The translations under genes and the position numbers were made by a program. A DNA stretch of 64,000 nt, taken from NCBI GenBank assembly GCA_963783355.1, contig CAWANF010000005.1:558001-622000 (forward strand), given 5' to 3'. The notes under the pieces are model-generated. The model was not told where the DNA came from. It did no database searches and worked only from the letters and a program-made list of their open reading frames with translations. Below, piece by piece: positions 54,041-63,886 of the stretch. How positions within the stretch are numbered: the stretch's first letter is position 1; each line of letters opens with the position of its first letter. The stretch comes from CAWANF01 sp963783355. Lineage in GTDB: Bacteria; Bacteroidota; Rhodothermia; Balneolales; DATFMH01.

Positions 54041-56050
54041 TCAGTTTATCTGTACCATTTCTCTTTTTGATTTCCATTTCGGGTAATTCCATACCACAAA
54101 TAGAATACCCAGTATAATGATCTGTGCAACTATAGTCTGCAGGGTCGGGTATAATCCAATCAGGTTAATATTCAATGAAAAGGGTGCGTTTGTCACCGAC
54201 ATCCAGCCTATTTCCTGCAAAGAATGAATGCCTTTTCCAACCAACACCACGGACAGGAAACCCAGCATAAACGATGAATATTTGAACAATTTCCGGATGG
54301 GCAACCGGGCGCTGAACCGCAATACCACCGCTCCTAAAATTACGACGATGAGTACAGCTGTCGCGGCTCCAAACCCCACCGCCACCTTGCTGCCCGGTCC
54401 GCCTTCAATAGTCAGGGCTGATAAAAACAAGACCGATTCCAAAGCTTCGCGAAATACGGCAAAAAAGGCGATGGATGCAAGTCCGAACAGGTTCCCGCCC
54501 GTAGTCATATTTTTGACCCGGACTTCAATAAATTCTTTCCATTTGTTGATTTCCGTTTTGCTGTGCAGCCAAAAACCAACATATAATAAAACGACAACGG
54601 CAATCAGGGAGACACTGCCCTCCATCAACTCCCGGTGAACCGGGCCAAATCCAAGAGATATAATCCAATCGGTAAAGAACCAGGCTACAATACCGAATAA
54701 GATGGCTAATATCCATCCTGCATGAACCCAGAGAGCAGCCTTTCGGCTTCCGACGGCCCGAATAACGCCAAGGATTGCCAGAATGATTAGAAATGCTTCG
54801 AGCCCTTCCCGTAACAGAATGGAGGCCGCCATAATAAATGCAAAACCGGCAGAATTATGTTGTGTAGCCAGCACATTCCTGGCTTTTGTAATGTACACTT
54901 TGGCGGTTTGAATGGATGCACTCACTTCTTTTGGCGATGCTCCTTTTTCTATTTCACCCCGGACCGCAGTCATCTTTTCTTCGAGCGTGGTAATTAACGC
55001 CGGCGCATGAGCCCTCAATGATGGCTCAACAGGTTCAACGCCATCCAGATACGCTAATACGGCTTTTCTCCGTGCTTCATCAACATTTCCAGTCCGGTAT
55101 TCATGTTCAACCTGATCCAGATATTGTATTGCCAGTGCCAGCGAATTCGTTACTATTCCTTTATTTCCCGCCAAACGCAACTCAGCTAAAGCGATGTCAG
55201 GATTATCCACTTGTTCTTTTTTTAATAATGCCTTTAATTCAGCATCATTTAAGGTAGCCACTTTTTCAAGACTTACTTTTTGGCGCAGTTTATTCAATGT
55301 GGTATTATTAATACTGGCTAAAGACGGATTTTCATTCGCTGCATGAAGTGATTTTACATAAAACGCCAATTCCCACGCCTGTTTATCACTGATATGTTGA
55401 AAGGACGGCATGGACGTTCCCTGAACACCCATCCTGATGGTATTAAAAACCTGGAATGGAGAAATGCCCTGAATTCGCTCGCTGTGAACAAAATCGGTCG
55501 GTTTTGGATCAAGCGTTTCAGCGAGTTTTCCATCCCCGGCCCCGTTGGCTCCGTGACAGGTCACGCAATTTTCACTGAATAATTTTTTACCTGCAGCAAG
55601 GCCTGGCCAGCTCATCGGTGCGACTTTCATTCCCGTTTGCCGGATGACTACAGCTTTTATTTGGTGAGCAATATCGGCAATAACGGCAGCGTCAGCTTTG
55701 TTGTTTATTTGCTTTTGAAGATTGGCAACTTGTTTTAGTAGATTATTTTTTTGTTTTAAGACCCCTGCTTCAATTAGTTCCCTGACTAATGATCCGGCGG
55801 AATTCGCAAACTGTTTTTGTTCGTTAAACTCGCTCTGTTTCAATATTTTGCCATTAGAAACAGCGCCTGAATAATCCTGGGCTACATAATCTAGAATATG
55901 AACCAGGGCTCTTGGAGTAGGTTTTTTATCCGTATTTATAGTTTGGGAAAAACCCTTAAGCGGGAAAAATGACACAAATAATAAAATTAATATGCCCAAA
56001 ACAACCTTGCGGACTTTATCGTCCCCGGGCATGGTATCCAAACAATTCAT
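54041..56050 (-). CDS. Cytochrome c-FTR1 iron permease fusion
   Basis: A 669-residue fusion. An N-terminal signal (about 15-36) leads to a periplasmic region with one mono-haem cytochrome c: C162-x2-C165-H166, with Met214 (GTSMPSF) as probable axial ligand. A helical linker ending in the FTR1-type AYLDGVEPVEPSLRA segment follows (about 333-347). The membrane part (about 400-660) has seven hydrophobic segments with both REGLE/REALE iron motifs, at 414-418 and 534-538. FTR1 moves iron into the cell after oxidation, so the haem domain may take electrons from Fe(II) or the iron path. The same architecture is known in other Bacteroidota. It is transcribed alone. Confidence 0.92.
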   Translation of the reverse strand: MNCLDTMPGDDKVRKVVLGILILLFVSFFPLKGFSQTINTDKKPTPRALVHILDYVAQDYSGAVSNGKILKQSEFNEQKQFANSAGSLVRELIEAGVLKQKNNLLKQVANLQKQINNKADAAVIADIAHQIKAVVIRQTGMKVAPMSWPGLAAGKKLFSENCVTCHGANGAGDGKLAETLDPKPTDFVHSERIQGISPFQVFNTIRMGVQGTSMPSFQHISDKQAWELAFYVKSLHAANENPSLASINNTTLNKLRQKVSLEKVATLNDAELKALLKKEQVDNPDIALAELRLAGNKGIVTNSLALAIQYLDQVEHEYRTGNVDEARRKAVLAYLDGVEPVEPSLRAHAPALITTLEEKMTAVRGEIEKGASPKEVSASIQTAKVYITKARNVLATQHNSAGFAFIMAASILLREGLEAFLIILAILGVIRAVGSRKAALWVHAGWILAILFGIVAWFFTDWIISLGFGPVHRELMEGSVSLIAVVVLLYVGFWLHSKTEINKWKEFIEVRVKNMTTGGNLFGLASIAFFAVFREALESVLFLSALTIEGGPGSKVAVGFGAATAVLIVVILGAVVLRFSARLPIRKLFKYSSFMLGFLSVVLVGKGIHSLQEIGWMSVTNAPFSLNINLIGLYPTLQTIVAQIIILGILFVVWNYPKWKSKREMVQIN

Positions 56051-56210
56051 GCGTAATTAATAACCTTCGTTCATCTTCGAAAAAGCCGTATTTTTCGATC
56101 CGTTTTTATTTGGATTTAATATAAATAATTTTTTTTTCGAATAGAATGATTTTCCAAAATTTCTTATTACCAATTCATTAGCCTGTTACGTATTGTGTAA
56201 ACAACCATAC

Positions 56211-56783
56211 TCACCCATTTATTTTAAACTCTCCGAATTTATTCCACCAGCTCCAGGCTTTGGTCAGAGCGATAATGGTTTTTCCATCACTAATGGTTCC
56301 GTCTCCAATCATTTCTAAAGTTTGAGAAAAGGACATTCTGACCGGGACCAGAAATTCATCATCTTCCATTTTTGTTTCTTTTCCTGTCAGATTCCAGGCG
56401 ACATAAAGATGAATAATTTCGTCTGAATAACCGACTGTCGGGTAAAAATGCCCGATATAAGCCTGGTTTTCACATATGAACCCGGTTTCTTCTTCAAGTT
56501 CACGCCAGCCGGTTACCTCTGGATCCTCTCCTGCATCGATTTTTCCGGCTGGAACTTCGAAGAAAATTTGCCGTACAGGATAACGATATTGACGAACAAG
56601 AAGAACGTCTCCATTTTCAAAAATGGGTAATACTGCCGTTGCGCCCGGATGATGTATATATTCGCGGGTGGAAGTTCCTTTATCAGGTAATAAAACGGAA
56701 TCTTTATAAACATCCAGCAGTTGTCCTTTAAAGACATTCCGTGAATTCAATTTTTTTTCGACTAAATCGTCAGCATCATTCAT
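56211..56783 (-). CDS. Nudix hydrolase (ADP-ribose pyrophosphatase type)
   Basis: A 190-residue Nudix protein. The box is perfect at residues 80-102: G80-x5-E86-x7-R94-E95-L-x-E98-E99-x-G101, coordinating Mg2+. The upstream HHPGATAVLPI and VLLVRQYRYPV, and EVPAGKIDAGE, fit the ADP-ribose pyrophosphatase (NudF) subgroup, which splits ADP-ribose to AMP and ribose-5-phosphate. It is transcribed alone and divergent from the CDP-alcohol phosphatidyltransferase gene. Confidence 0.92.
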   Translation of the reverse strand: MNDADDLVEKKLNSRNVFKGQLLDVYKDSVLLPDKGTSTREYIHHPGATAVLPIFENGDVLLVRQYRYPVRQIFFEVPAGKIDAGEDPEVTGWRELEEETGFICENQAYIGHFYPTVGYSDEIIHLYVAWNLTGKETKMEDDEFLVPVRMSFSQTLEMIGDGTISDGKTIIALTKAWSWWNKFGEFKING

Positions 56784-56955
56784 CTAGAAACTCCAATTGA
56801 TCTTTTTAAAATAGATTTTAAGACAAGGTCCGGAAAAAGACCCCCTAAATTCTTTTGTTTCTTTCGTATATTTTAATGGGATAAACAGTCATTTATTTTC
56901 TCCCAGTGTTTAAAAACTATTTATAGGCAAAATTAACGGATATAATAATAAAGAA

Positions 56956-57546
56956 TTGCAAGCTATCGGAAACATAGACGGAAAAAACATACGAGTACGA
57001 CATAAGATTTTTACTGTGTCGAACCTGTTTTCATTTTCACGTATGCTTGTGGCTTTACCTGTTATTTATTTTCACTATAAAGCAGGAATGAAGCCAACAT
57101 GGGTCGTAAATGCATTCATTATTTATGGTATCGTTTCGGATTACCTTGATGGCTTATTTGCCCGGAAAATGAATGAAATTTCCGAATTGGGCAAGGTCCT
57201 CGATCCTATGGCTGATAAGGTCGCAGCATTTCTGCTGTTTTTATACATTGTGGTTATTGGTGAGGTGCCCTGGCTGTTTTTTGTCTTCATGGTATTCAGG
57301 GATGCCTGTATAATGAGTGGATCGCTTTATATCCGGAAAAAACGCGGTAAAGTTCCCATGTCTATCATGTCGGGTAAAATTACGCTTAACATTATTGTCC
57401 TTTACTGGTTGTCCGTATTTTATTTCCCACATTATATCCAGGCTCATGTTATTTTAATGTGGATCTCGCTGGCTTTCATGATTTATTCATTTGGAGATTA
57501 TTTCAGCAGATTTAATAAAATTCTCAAAGGCGCCAATTTTAACTGA
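56956..57546 (+). CDS. CDP-alcohol phosphatidyltransferase (PgsA-like)
   Basis: A 196-residue integral membrane enzyme of phospholipid synthesis, with five or six hydrophobic segments. The catalytic CAPT motif D-x2-DG-x2-AR-x8-G-x3-D-x3-D is at residues 62-87 (SDYLDGLFARKMNEISELGK, continuing through VLDPMAD). It supports phosphatidylglycerolphosphate synthase (PgsA) or a close homologue using CDP-diacylglycerol, but the alcohol acceptor is unproven. The start is TTG at 56956 with no strong ribosome site; no ATG falls before the first helix, so it is the best available. ftsY begins 24 bp downstream. Confidence 0.88.
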   Translation: MQAIGNIDGKNIRVRHKIFTVSNLFSFSRMLVALPVIYFHYKAGMKPTWVVNAFIIYGIVSDYLDGLFARKMNEISELGKVLDPMADKVAAFLLFLYIVVIGEVPWLFFVFMVFRDACIMSGSLYIRKKRGKVPMSIMSGKITLNIIVLYWLSVFYFPHYIQAHVILMWISLAFMIYSFGDYFSRFNKILKGANFN

Positions 57547-57570
57547 TAATATTATTTCAAAAGATTTCTA

Positions 57571-58533
57571 ATGGGATTATTAAACAAACTAGGGTTAAAA
57601 AAGAAGGAAAAGCTCGAGCAAGGATTAGAAAAGAGCCGCAGTGGTTTATTATCCAAGTTAGGTAAAGCTTTAGTAGGCAAAGATAAAGTTGACGACGAGG
57701 TTCTGGATGAACTCGAAGAAATTCTAATTTCATCGGATGTTGGCGTTAAAACAACGCTGGAAATTATAAAACGAATCGAAAACCGAGTGGCCCGCGATAA
57801 ATACGTATCCACTTCGGAACTTCAGAGAATATTGAAGGAAGAAATTATCGGTTTGTTAAAAGATAACCGTCCGGATAAACCAGCTGAATTTGATGCGGAT
57901 TTTCCAACCAAACCCCATGTAATATTAGTGGTCGGGGTCAATGGCGTTGGAAAGACAACCACGATTGGCAAATTAGCCCATTTGTACAAAAAAGCGGGCA
58001 GATCGGTTATTTTGGGAGCCGCAGATACCTTCCGCGCAGCAGCTGTGTCACAATTAAATATTTGGAGTGAACGTGCCGGTGTCCCCATTGTAGAACAGGG
58101 ACAGGGGGCCGACCCGGCGGCTGTTGCTTATGATACAGTTGCAGCTGCAAAATCCAGGGGATCGGATGTCGTTTTAGTTGATACGGCTGGCCGGCTACAT
58201 AATAAAACGGCATTAATGAATGAACTCAGCAAAATAAAGCGGGTTATCGGAAAAGTTATCGAAGACGCGCCACATGAAGTTATCCTTGTACTGGATGCTT
58301 CGACCGGACAAAATGCTATGCAGCAGGCTAAAGCTTTCACGAACGTTGTTGATATTACCGGACTGGCTCTGACAAAACTAGACGGCACTGCAAAAGGTGG
58401 AATTGTTATCGGGATCTCATCTGAACTTAATGTACCCGTTAAATATATCGGCGTAGGTGAGCAAATTGAAGATTTGCAAATATTTGACCGAGAGGCATTT
58501 GTCACGGCCCTCTTCGGTGAAAAAAGCGCCTGA
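57571..58533 (+). CDS. ftsY: Signal recognition particle receptor FtsY
   Basis: The SRP-receptor GTPase, 320 residues, directing co-translational targeting to the membrane. The NG domain is complete: G1 GVNGVGKTTT at 122-131, ADTFRAAA (G2) at 151-158, DTAGR (G3) at 204-208 and TKLDGTAKGG (G4) at 268-277. The N-terminal part before residue 45 is a short basic segment and not the long acidic A domain of E. coli, as in many other bacteria. It follows the phosphatidyltransferase gene by 24 bp and may share its promoter. Confidence 0.97.
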   Translation: MGLLNKLGLKKKEKLEQGLEKSRSGLLSKLGKALVGKDKVDDEVLDELEEILISSDVGVKTTLEIIKRIENRVARDKYVSTSELQRILKEEIIGLLKDNRPDKPAEFDADFPTKPHVILVVGVNGVGKTTTIGKLAHLYKKAGRSVILGAADTFRAAAVSQLNIWSERAGVPIVEQGQGADPAAVAYDTVAAAKSRGSDVVLVDTAGRLHNKTALMNELSKIKRVIGKVIEDAPHEVILVLDASTGQNAMQQAKAFTNVVDITGLALTKLDGTAKGGIVIGISSELNVPVKYIGVGEQIEDLQIFDREAFVTALFGEKSA

Positions 58534-58753
58534 TCTCAATACAAAACAAATAAAAGCTATTTAGTACCCCTCTATTTGCCTTGATTTAAAGGCTTTAAAT
58601 ATTTCTATATGAATATTGCACTTTATTATTGAATAGTTGGCGAATTATTCAATAATTATGTAACGAATAATTAATTCCGTTTGGGGATCGATATGTTTTT
58701 TAACTAAAAATCACACCGATCCAGTCAGTTAAGCATCATAAACTTGGGTTTCG

Positions 58754-61700
58754 ATGGAAATTGGTCCTTCCATCGTGAAAATAGTTGCTTCAAAATTGCA
58801 TATACGTAGTTTCTATACTAAACGACAATATTTCTATCCGCATTCAAGATATTTGTTCACTTGTATTGTCATCATTCTTGTTTCCTTTTTTGGGCTTTCT
58901 TTTTCTATTTCCCCGACATTTGGCCAGGAGTTGAAAGCCCGGTCTGTGAATAACCCTAATTCGGTTTTATTTAATAAAGCTTCGGGACTTGTAAATGAAT
59001 CCCGGTCTTATTTAGAAAAGGCGGATTATACAAAATTCATTCATACACTTAATAAAGCCTCGGGACTTTTCGAAAAGATAAAAGAACCAGAATTTTGCGC
59101 CATGTGTGATGCAAAAATGGCATATGGTTATTGTATAATTGGGAATTTTAAGCTAGCTAATCACTATTTAAAGAAAACAAGAAATTATCTGGATATTCAG
59201 AAATCCGCGAATCCTTCCGTACATCTTATGATCTGCCATAATGTTGCCCGGGTTTATCAGTATGAGTCGAAATACGATTCAGCCATGTTCTTTTATAACA
59301 AGGCGATAAATACTTATAAGAACAATCATTTAGATCCCGGTATTGAGATCGTAAAAGTGTATAATAATATCGGTTCTATTTATGAGGATAAAGCAAACAA
59401 TCACAAAGCTCTCTTTTATTATGATAAAGCTTTAAAAGTTGGCCTTTCCTGTTTAAAACCAAATAATATCATGATCAGCCATATTTATAATAATATCGGA
59501 CTGATTGAATTTGAAATGGGCAACCTTAAAAAGGCCCTGACTTATTATCGGAAAGATCTTGCAATTAGTGAGAAAACCCTGGGGAAAAATCATCCCGATA
59601 TCGCCAAGAGCTATGTAAATATCGGGAATATATACTTTCAAATCGGGGATCTCGATAATGCCACAGAATATTACGATCAGGCCTTGCGCATATTTATCCG
59701 GATTTTTGGTAAGGATAATCAGACAGTAGCTCAGACTTACAATAATATGGGTGCTGTTTATTTTACCGAGAACAACTATTCCAGGGCTATTCAATATTTT
59801 AAAGAATCACTGGTAATAAAAGAACATATCCTTGGGACTTATAACTCGGACGTTGCTATTGCCTGCTTAAATATTGGCGACACATATTATAAGTTAAAAA
59901 AGCAAAAAGAGGCCGTCCGTTATATGAAAAAAGCCCTGGCCATCAATCTTAAACTATTTGGTCCGGATAACCCAAATATAGCCCCTGTTTACGATAGTAT
60001 TTCTCTGAGTTACAGTGACGAAAAGAATTACGATCAGGCTATTAAATATTTAATCAAAGAGCTTAAAATTTATAAGAAATCAGTGGGTTTTTACCATCCG
60101 AATACCGCGGCAACGCTTATTAATATCGGCTCCGTTTACAAAGATAAGAAGGACTATACCAAAGCTCTTCAGTATTTTCAACACGCCCTTCTTTCTCTTT
60201 GCCCTGATTTTCATAACGACTCTTTTCAGGTAAATCCACAATTAATCAATATTCGATCTGATAATTTTTTGCTTCAGGCTCTCCGTAATAAAGCACAGAC
60301 TTTATCTAATTTTAAACACAATCATAATTATCTGATAGCTGCTTTAAAAACGTATGACCTGGCCATTCGCCTAATCAACAAAATACGTATCAAGTACAAA
60401 ACAGAGGGATCGAAGCTTTTTTTAGGTGAACAGACTCATTCGATCTTTGAAGGAGGAATTAAAACCTGTATAACGTTATATAATTTGACTGGAAATGAAT
60501 ATTTCCGGGAAAAAGCCTTTAGTCTGTCTGATGAAAGTAAATCGAATGTTTTACTTGAGTCCATTCTCGATACAAAAGCAAAAAAATTTGCCGGTATTCC
60601 CGATAGCCTTCTAACTTTCGAAACAAACCTGAAAGACAGCCTGACCTTCTACGACCAGCAGATACATAAAGAACTGGCAAAAGGGAATGAGTCCGATTCA
60701 CTGAAAATTGTCTCCTGGCAGAATAAATCGTTTGCCGGTAATCGCAAATACAATGCCTTTGTTGCGCATCTGGAAAAAGAATATCCACGGTATTACAATC
60801 TAAAATTCAGCTCACCCAAAGTTTCCATTCGTCAGATTCAATACACCGTACTCAATGACAATACCGCATTATTGAGTTATTTCAAGGGAGACAGCACGCT
60901 TTATATTTTTTCCGTCACGAAACATCATTACAAAATAAAGACTGAAAAAATTGACTCGAATTTTGTCCGGAACATAAAGGACTTCCGAAACGCAATTATT
61001 AAATCAGACTACGATAAGTATACCCAAAAAGCGTACCACTTCTATAAGCTGTTATTAGCTCCGGCATCAGCTGCCATCAAAAAGAAAAATCTCATTATCA
61101 TACAGGATGGAATCCTTGGATATCTTCCATTTGAGGCTTTGATTTCAGAACCGGCACCTCAAATTAAAAAAGCCAATTACCGTAATTTCAACAAGCTGCA
61201 CTACATTGTTCTAAACCATAATATCAGTTATAACTATTCTGCTATGTTGTTGGCGGAATTACAAAACCGGCCGGCCAATCATGATGATAAAGAGTTCCTG
61301 GGAATAGCCCCGGTCTTTGATAATACCAATTATGCCAGTAAAGATTCTACACGTTTTGGGATTAAAAAAACGCTGTCGCCGCTTCCTGCCAGTGAAAATG
61401 AAGTAAAGGGTATTTATAATTTATTTGAACAGAAAGAACCGATATGGCACTGGTTACAAAATGATCAATCGAAAATACTATTACATAACCAGGCAACCGA
61501 ATCGTATGTGAAGTCAAATAAAATTTCCGATTATCGATATATTCACTTTGCGACTCATGCTTTTGTGAATGAAATTAATCCTGAATTATCAGGTATTGTC
61601 TTAGAAAGAAAAGCCGGTTCAAAAAACGACGGTATTTTGTCTTCGGGTGAAATTTATAATCTTAAATTACATGCCGATCTTGTTGTTTTAAGTGCTTGCG

Positions 61701-61966
61701 AAACCGCCCTTGGAAAATTTGTTAAAGGCGAGGGAATTATGAGCCTGACTCGTTCGTTTTTATATGCCGGCGCTTCGAATGTAATTGTGTCTCTGTGGAA
61801 CGTAACTGATAAATCAACCTCGACATTAATGATTGATTTATACAGCAATTTACTTCAGAAACAATCCATAACCACGTCATTAGCCGATGCAAAACGGACT
61901 CTCATTCGGAAAACGGCTTACAGCGCTCCTGTTTACTGGTCACCATTCATTCTAACCGGTCAATAA
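58754..61966 (+). CDS. Exported TPR-CHAT protein (caspase-like peptidase)
   Basis: A 1070-residue protein with a hydrophobic segment at about 33-53 and a likely signal cleavage near SPTFGQEL, so it is probably exported. About nine kinesin-light-chain-type TPR units span residues 120-480 (for example ALTYYRKDLAISEKTLGKNH, then PDIAKSYVNIGNIYFQIGDL). A helical region leads to the C-terminal CHAT domain (about 720-1065). The caspase-like dyad is H935 (HFATHAFV) and C982 (VLSACETALG), with GGxxx-type loops before and the family motif FLYAGASNVIVSLWNV after. CHAT proteins are usually activated by TPR-bound signals. The substrate is unknown. The convergent scpA starts the next block. Confidence 0.9.
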   Translation: MEIGPSIVKIVASKLHIRSFYTKRQYFYPHSRYLFTCIVIILVSFFGLSFSISPTFGQELKARSVNNPNSVLFNKASGLVNESRSYLEKADYTKFIHTLNKASGLFEKIKEPEFCAMCDAKMAYGYCIIGNFKLANHYLKKTRNYLDIQKSANPSVHLMICHNVARVYQYESKYDSAMFFYNKAINTYKNNHLDPGIEIVKVYNNIGSIYEDKANNHKALFYYDKALKVGLSCLKPNNIMISHIYNNIGLIEFEMGNLKKALTYYRKDLAISEKTLGKNHPDIAKSYVNIGNIYFQIGDLDNATEYYDQALRIFIRIFGKDNQTVAQTYNNMGAVYFTENNYSRAIQYFKESLVIKEHILGTYNSDVAIACLNIGDTYYKLKKQKEAVRYMKKALAINLKLFGPDNPNIAPVYDSISLSYSDEKNYDQAIKYLIKELKIYKKSVGFYHPNTAATLINIGSVYKDKKDYTKALQYFQHALLSLCPDFHNDSFQVNPQLINIRSDNFLLQALRNKAQTLSNFKHNHNYLIAALKTYDLAIRLINKIRIKYKTEGSKLFLGEQTHSIFEGGIKTCITLYNLTGNEYFREKAFSLSDESKSNVLLESILDTKAKKFAGIPDSLLTFETNLKDSLTFYDQQIHKELAKGNESDSLKIVSWQNKSFAGNRKYNAFVAHLEKEYPRYYNLKFSSPKVSIRQIQYTVLNDNTALLSYFKGDSTLYIFSVTKHHYKIKTEKIDSNFVRNIKDFRNAIIKSDYDKYTQKAYHFYKLLLAPASAAIKKKNLIIIQDGILGYLPFEALISEPAPQIKKANYRNFNKLHYIVLNHNISYNYSAMLLAELQNRPANHDDKEFLGIAPVFDNTNYASKDSTRFGIKKTLSPLPASENEVKGIYNLFEQKEPIWHWLQNDQSKILLHNQATESYVKSNKISDYRYIHFATHAFVNEINPELSGIVLERKAGSKNDGILSSGEIYNLKLHADLVVLSACETALGKFVKGEGIMSLTRSFLYAGASNVIVSLWNVTDKSTSTLMIDLYSNLLQKQSITTSLADAKRTLIRKTAYSAPVYWSPFILTGQ

Positions 61967-61975
61967 AGAAATGAC

Positions 61976-62752
61976 TTATAATTCCTCTTCCAGTCGTTCA
62001 ATCCGTGTTGCTTCATCTTCTGGTTCATAAGCAGGATTCAGCTCTACGTAGAAGTCAACCGGATCTTCTCCAACATAGAGAAGTACTTTCTGTTCCTTAA
62101 TAAGCTCAAGGGAAGCCAAAAAAGTTACGACAATCGTAATTTTCTTTTGAATTTCCTGGCAAATCATCACAAAAGACATGCGTCCACGCTGTTCAAGAAG
62201 ACGAACCAGGTAGGCACCCTGTTCCTCGATATTCGTCGGCTCCCTATCAACTTTATGAACCACTTCTTCTTTTACCGACTGCATCATAACCCGCTTGAAT
62301 GCAGCCATTAAATCAAACAGAGTAATACTTTTTAATACTTCCCCATTATCTACTTGCGGTTCCAAAACATCCGGCTCATAAAAACCCCGGTAATAAAGCT
62401 GGCGCGCTTTTTGGTCCATGACATGCATTTCCTCAGACATTTCCTTGAATCTTTTGTATTCCAGGAGTGCCTGAACCAATTCATAACGGGGATCTTCTTC
62501 CGGATCATCTTCAAAATCATCCTTTTCGCGCGGAAGCATCATTTTTGCCTTGATCGCCATTAAAGTGCTGGCCATTAAAATAAATTCACTGGCAATACCC
62601 AGATCGAGTTCGTCCAGAAAATGGATATACTCAAAAAATTGATTGGCGATGTAAGAAATGGGAATATCATAGATATCGAGTTCATCCCTCTTGATAAAAA
62701 AGAGCAGCAGATCCAGCGGTCCTTCAAAATTTTGTAATTGAACTCTATACAC
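61976..62752 (-). CDS. scpA: Segregation and condensation protein A
   Basis: The kleisin subunit of SMC-ScpAB condensin, 258 residues, linking SMC heads. The N-terminal helical domain contains NFEGPLDLLLFFIKRDELDI (residues about 8-27) and DIPISYIANQFFEYIHFL, the strongest family signature. An acidic linker (EKDDFEDDPEEDPRYELVQA) follows at about 96-115. The C-terminal winged-helix segment (QRGRMSFVMICQEIQKKITI, then VVTFLASLELIKEQKV) binds the opposite SMC head. The usual neighbour scpB is not in the window. It is convergent with the CHAT gene. Confidence 0.95.
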   Translation of the reverse strand: MYRVQLQNFEGPLDLLLFFIKRDELDIYDIPISYIANQFFEYIHFLDELDLGIASEFILMASTLMAIKAKMMLPREKDDFEDDPEEDPRYELVQALLEYKRFKEMSEEMHVMDQKARQLYYRGFYEPDVLEPQVDNGEVLKSITLFDLMAAFKRVMMQSVKEEVVHKVDREPTNIEEQGAYLVRLLEQRGRMSFVMICQEIQKKITIVVTFLASLELIKEQKVLLYVGEDPVDFYVELNPAYEPEDEATRIERLEEEL

Positions 62753-63263
62753 TAATGCTATCTTTGATGTTTAATTTTTAACCGTCTGATCAGAATTCGG
62801 CAGATTGCTTTTTAGATTATAATGACAAATTTAATTCCTTTCACTTCTTTTTTTAATAAACATGAATTTTTACAGACTGCAAAAAAGAATTCCTCTTTAT
62901 TTTGACGTTTTTACTTTCAGGTTTGAATAAAAAAACAAAAAAGCGTGATATTTGTATCATTTTCTTAAGAGATGCCGTTCTGAAAATTGTTTTTTTCTTT
63001 AAATAATCTAATTTAAAAATTAACGTAAAGAGATTTGGAAATTTGTTAGTAAAGTTATTTTTTAAAAAAGATAAGGAAATACCATAAACAGGTTTCTTAT
63101 ATTAAGCTGTCATTCCAACTTATTGGCCCTTGGCATATTACAAAAACAAATAAATTAAGAGATCACTTATAATCGTGTGTTACTATCAAATTTTTATTTA
63201 GGGTGTTTACATAAGGGTTTCCATACGATTTATAACTACATCATTTAAGCATTTTCCGATTAA
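62753..63263. other. Intergenic leader of the sigma factor gene
   Basis: About 510 bp, highly A+T-rich, between the divergent scpA and sigma factor genes. No gene, RNA or palindrome of note was found. A promoter recognised by the sigma factor itself may lie here but cannot be called by eye. Confidence 0.4.
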
Positions 63264-63809
63264 ATGGATTATACCGAATTATACAATGCCATTTTAAATG
63301 GTGATGATCCAAAAGTCACGGTATTAATGGACCAGCTCATACCGGCATTAACCGGTTTTTTGCGCGCTTCTATGCGTGCATCCGAGACTGATTCTAAGGA
63401 TTGCATCCAGCAGGCATTATTATTAACTATTGAAAAAATCAAAGAGGATAAAATTCGAGATCCGTCGAAATTAAAATATTACCTGCTTACCGCTTGTCGT
63501 AATATTTATCTCAGGATGATCAAACATACCAATGTGTCGCTTGATGAAACAAATCCTTATCATGCTGTTGCTCCGGCTAAACAACTCAAAAATCTGCTGG
63601 ATAAGGAAAAACAACTTTTTCTTGCAGAATGCCTGGACGAATTAAGTCCTGCATATTTTGAGTTTATAAATTACTGGTTTGAAAACCCGGATACCGATGG
63701 CTCTACGGTTGCTGAAAAATTTAATATATCGTTAAATAATGCATGGACAAGAAAACACCGTATCATTAAAATGTTAAATGAATGTATTGAAAAAAGAATT
63801 AACGAATAA
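63264..63809 (+). CDS. RNA polymerase sigma factor, ECF-like sigma-70
   Basis: An alternative sigma factor of 181 residues. Region 2 (about 20-85; DCIQQALLLTIEKIKEDKIR and LKYYLLTACRNIYLRM) binds the core enzyme and the -10 element. Region 4 (about 115-175; LDELSPAYFEFINYWFENPD and AEKFNISLNNAWTRKHRIIK) has the HTH for the -35 element. The linker is short and there is no region 3, as in ECF sigmas. A small ORF 77 bp downstream, cut by the window end, is probably its anti-sigma or accessory partner. Confidence 0.82.
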   Translation: MDYTELYNAILNGDDPKVTVLMDQLIPALTGFLRASMRASETDSKDCIQQALLLTIEKIKEDKIRDPSKLKYYLLTACRNIYLRMIKHTNVSLDETNPYHAVAPAKQLKNLLDKEKQLFLAECLDELSPAYFEFINYWFENPDTDGSTVAEKFNISLNNAWTRKHRIIKMLNECIEKRINE

Positions 63810-63886
63810 TATGTAAGGAACGGGGATCTCGTGTGTCATATTAAGAACGTTATTGAAAATATTCTCATTATCAGGTAGAAATATAC

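Noticed and set aside
58754..61966. TPR-CHAT protein as a type III-E CRISPR (Craspase) component
   Set aside because: No cas genes, CRISPR repeats or gRAMP-like gene in the window, and the protein seems exported.
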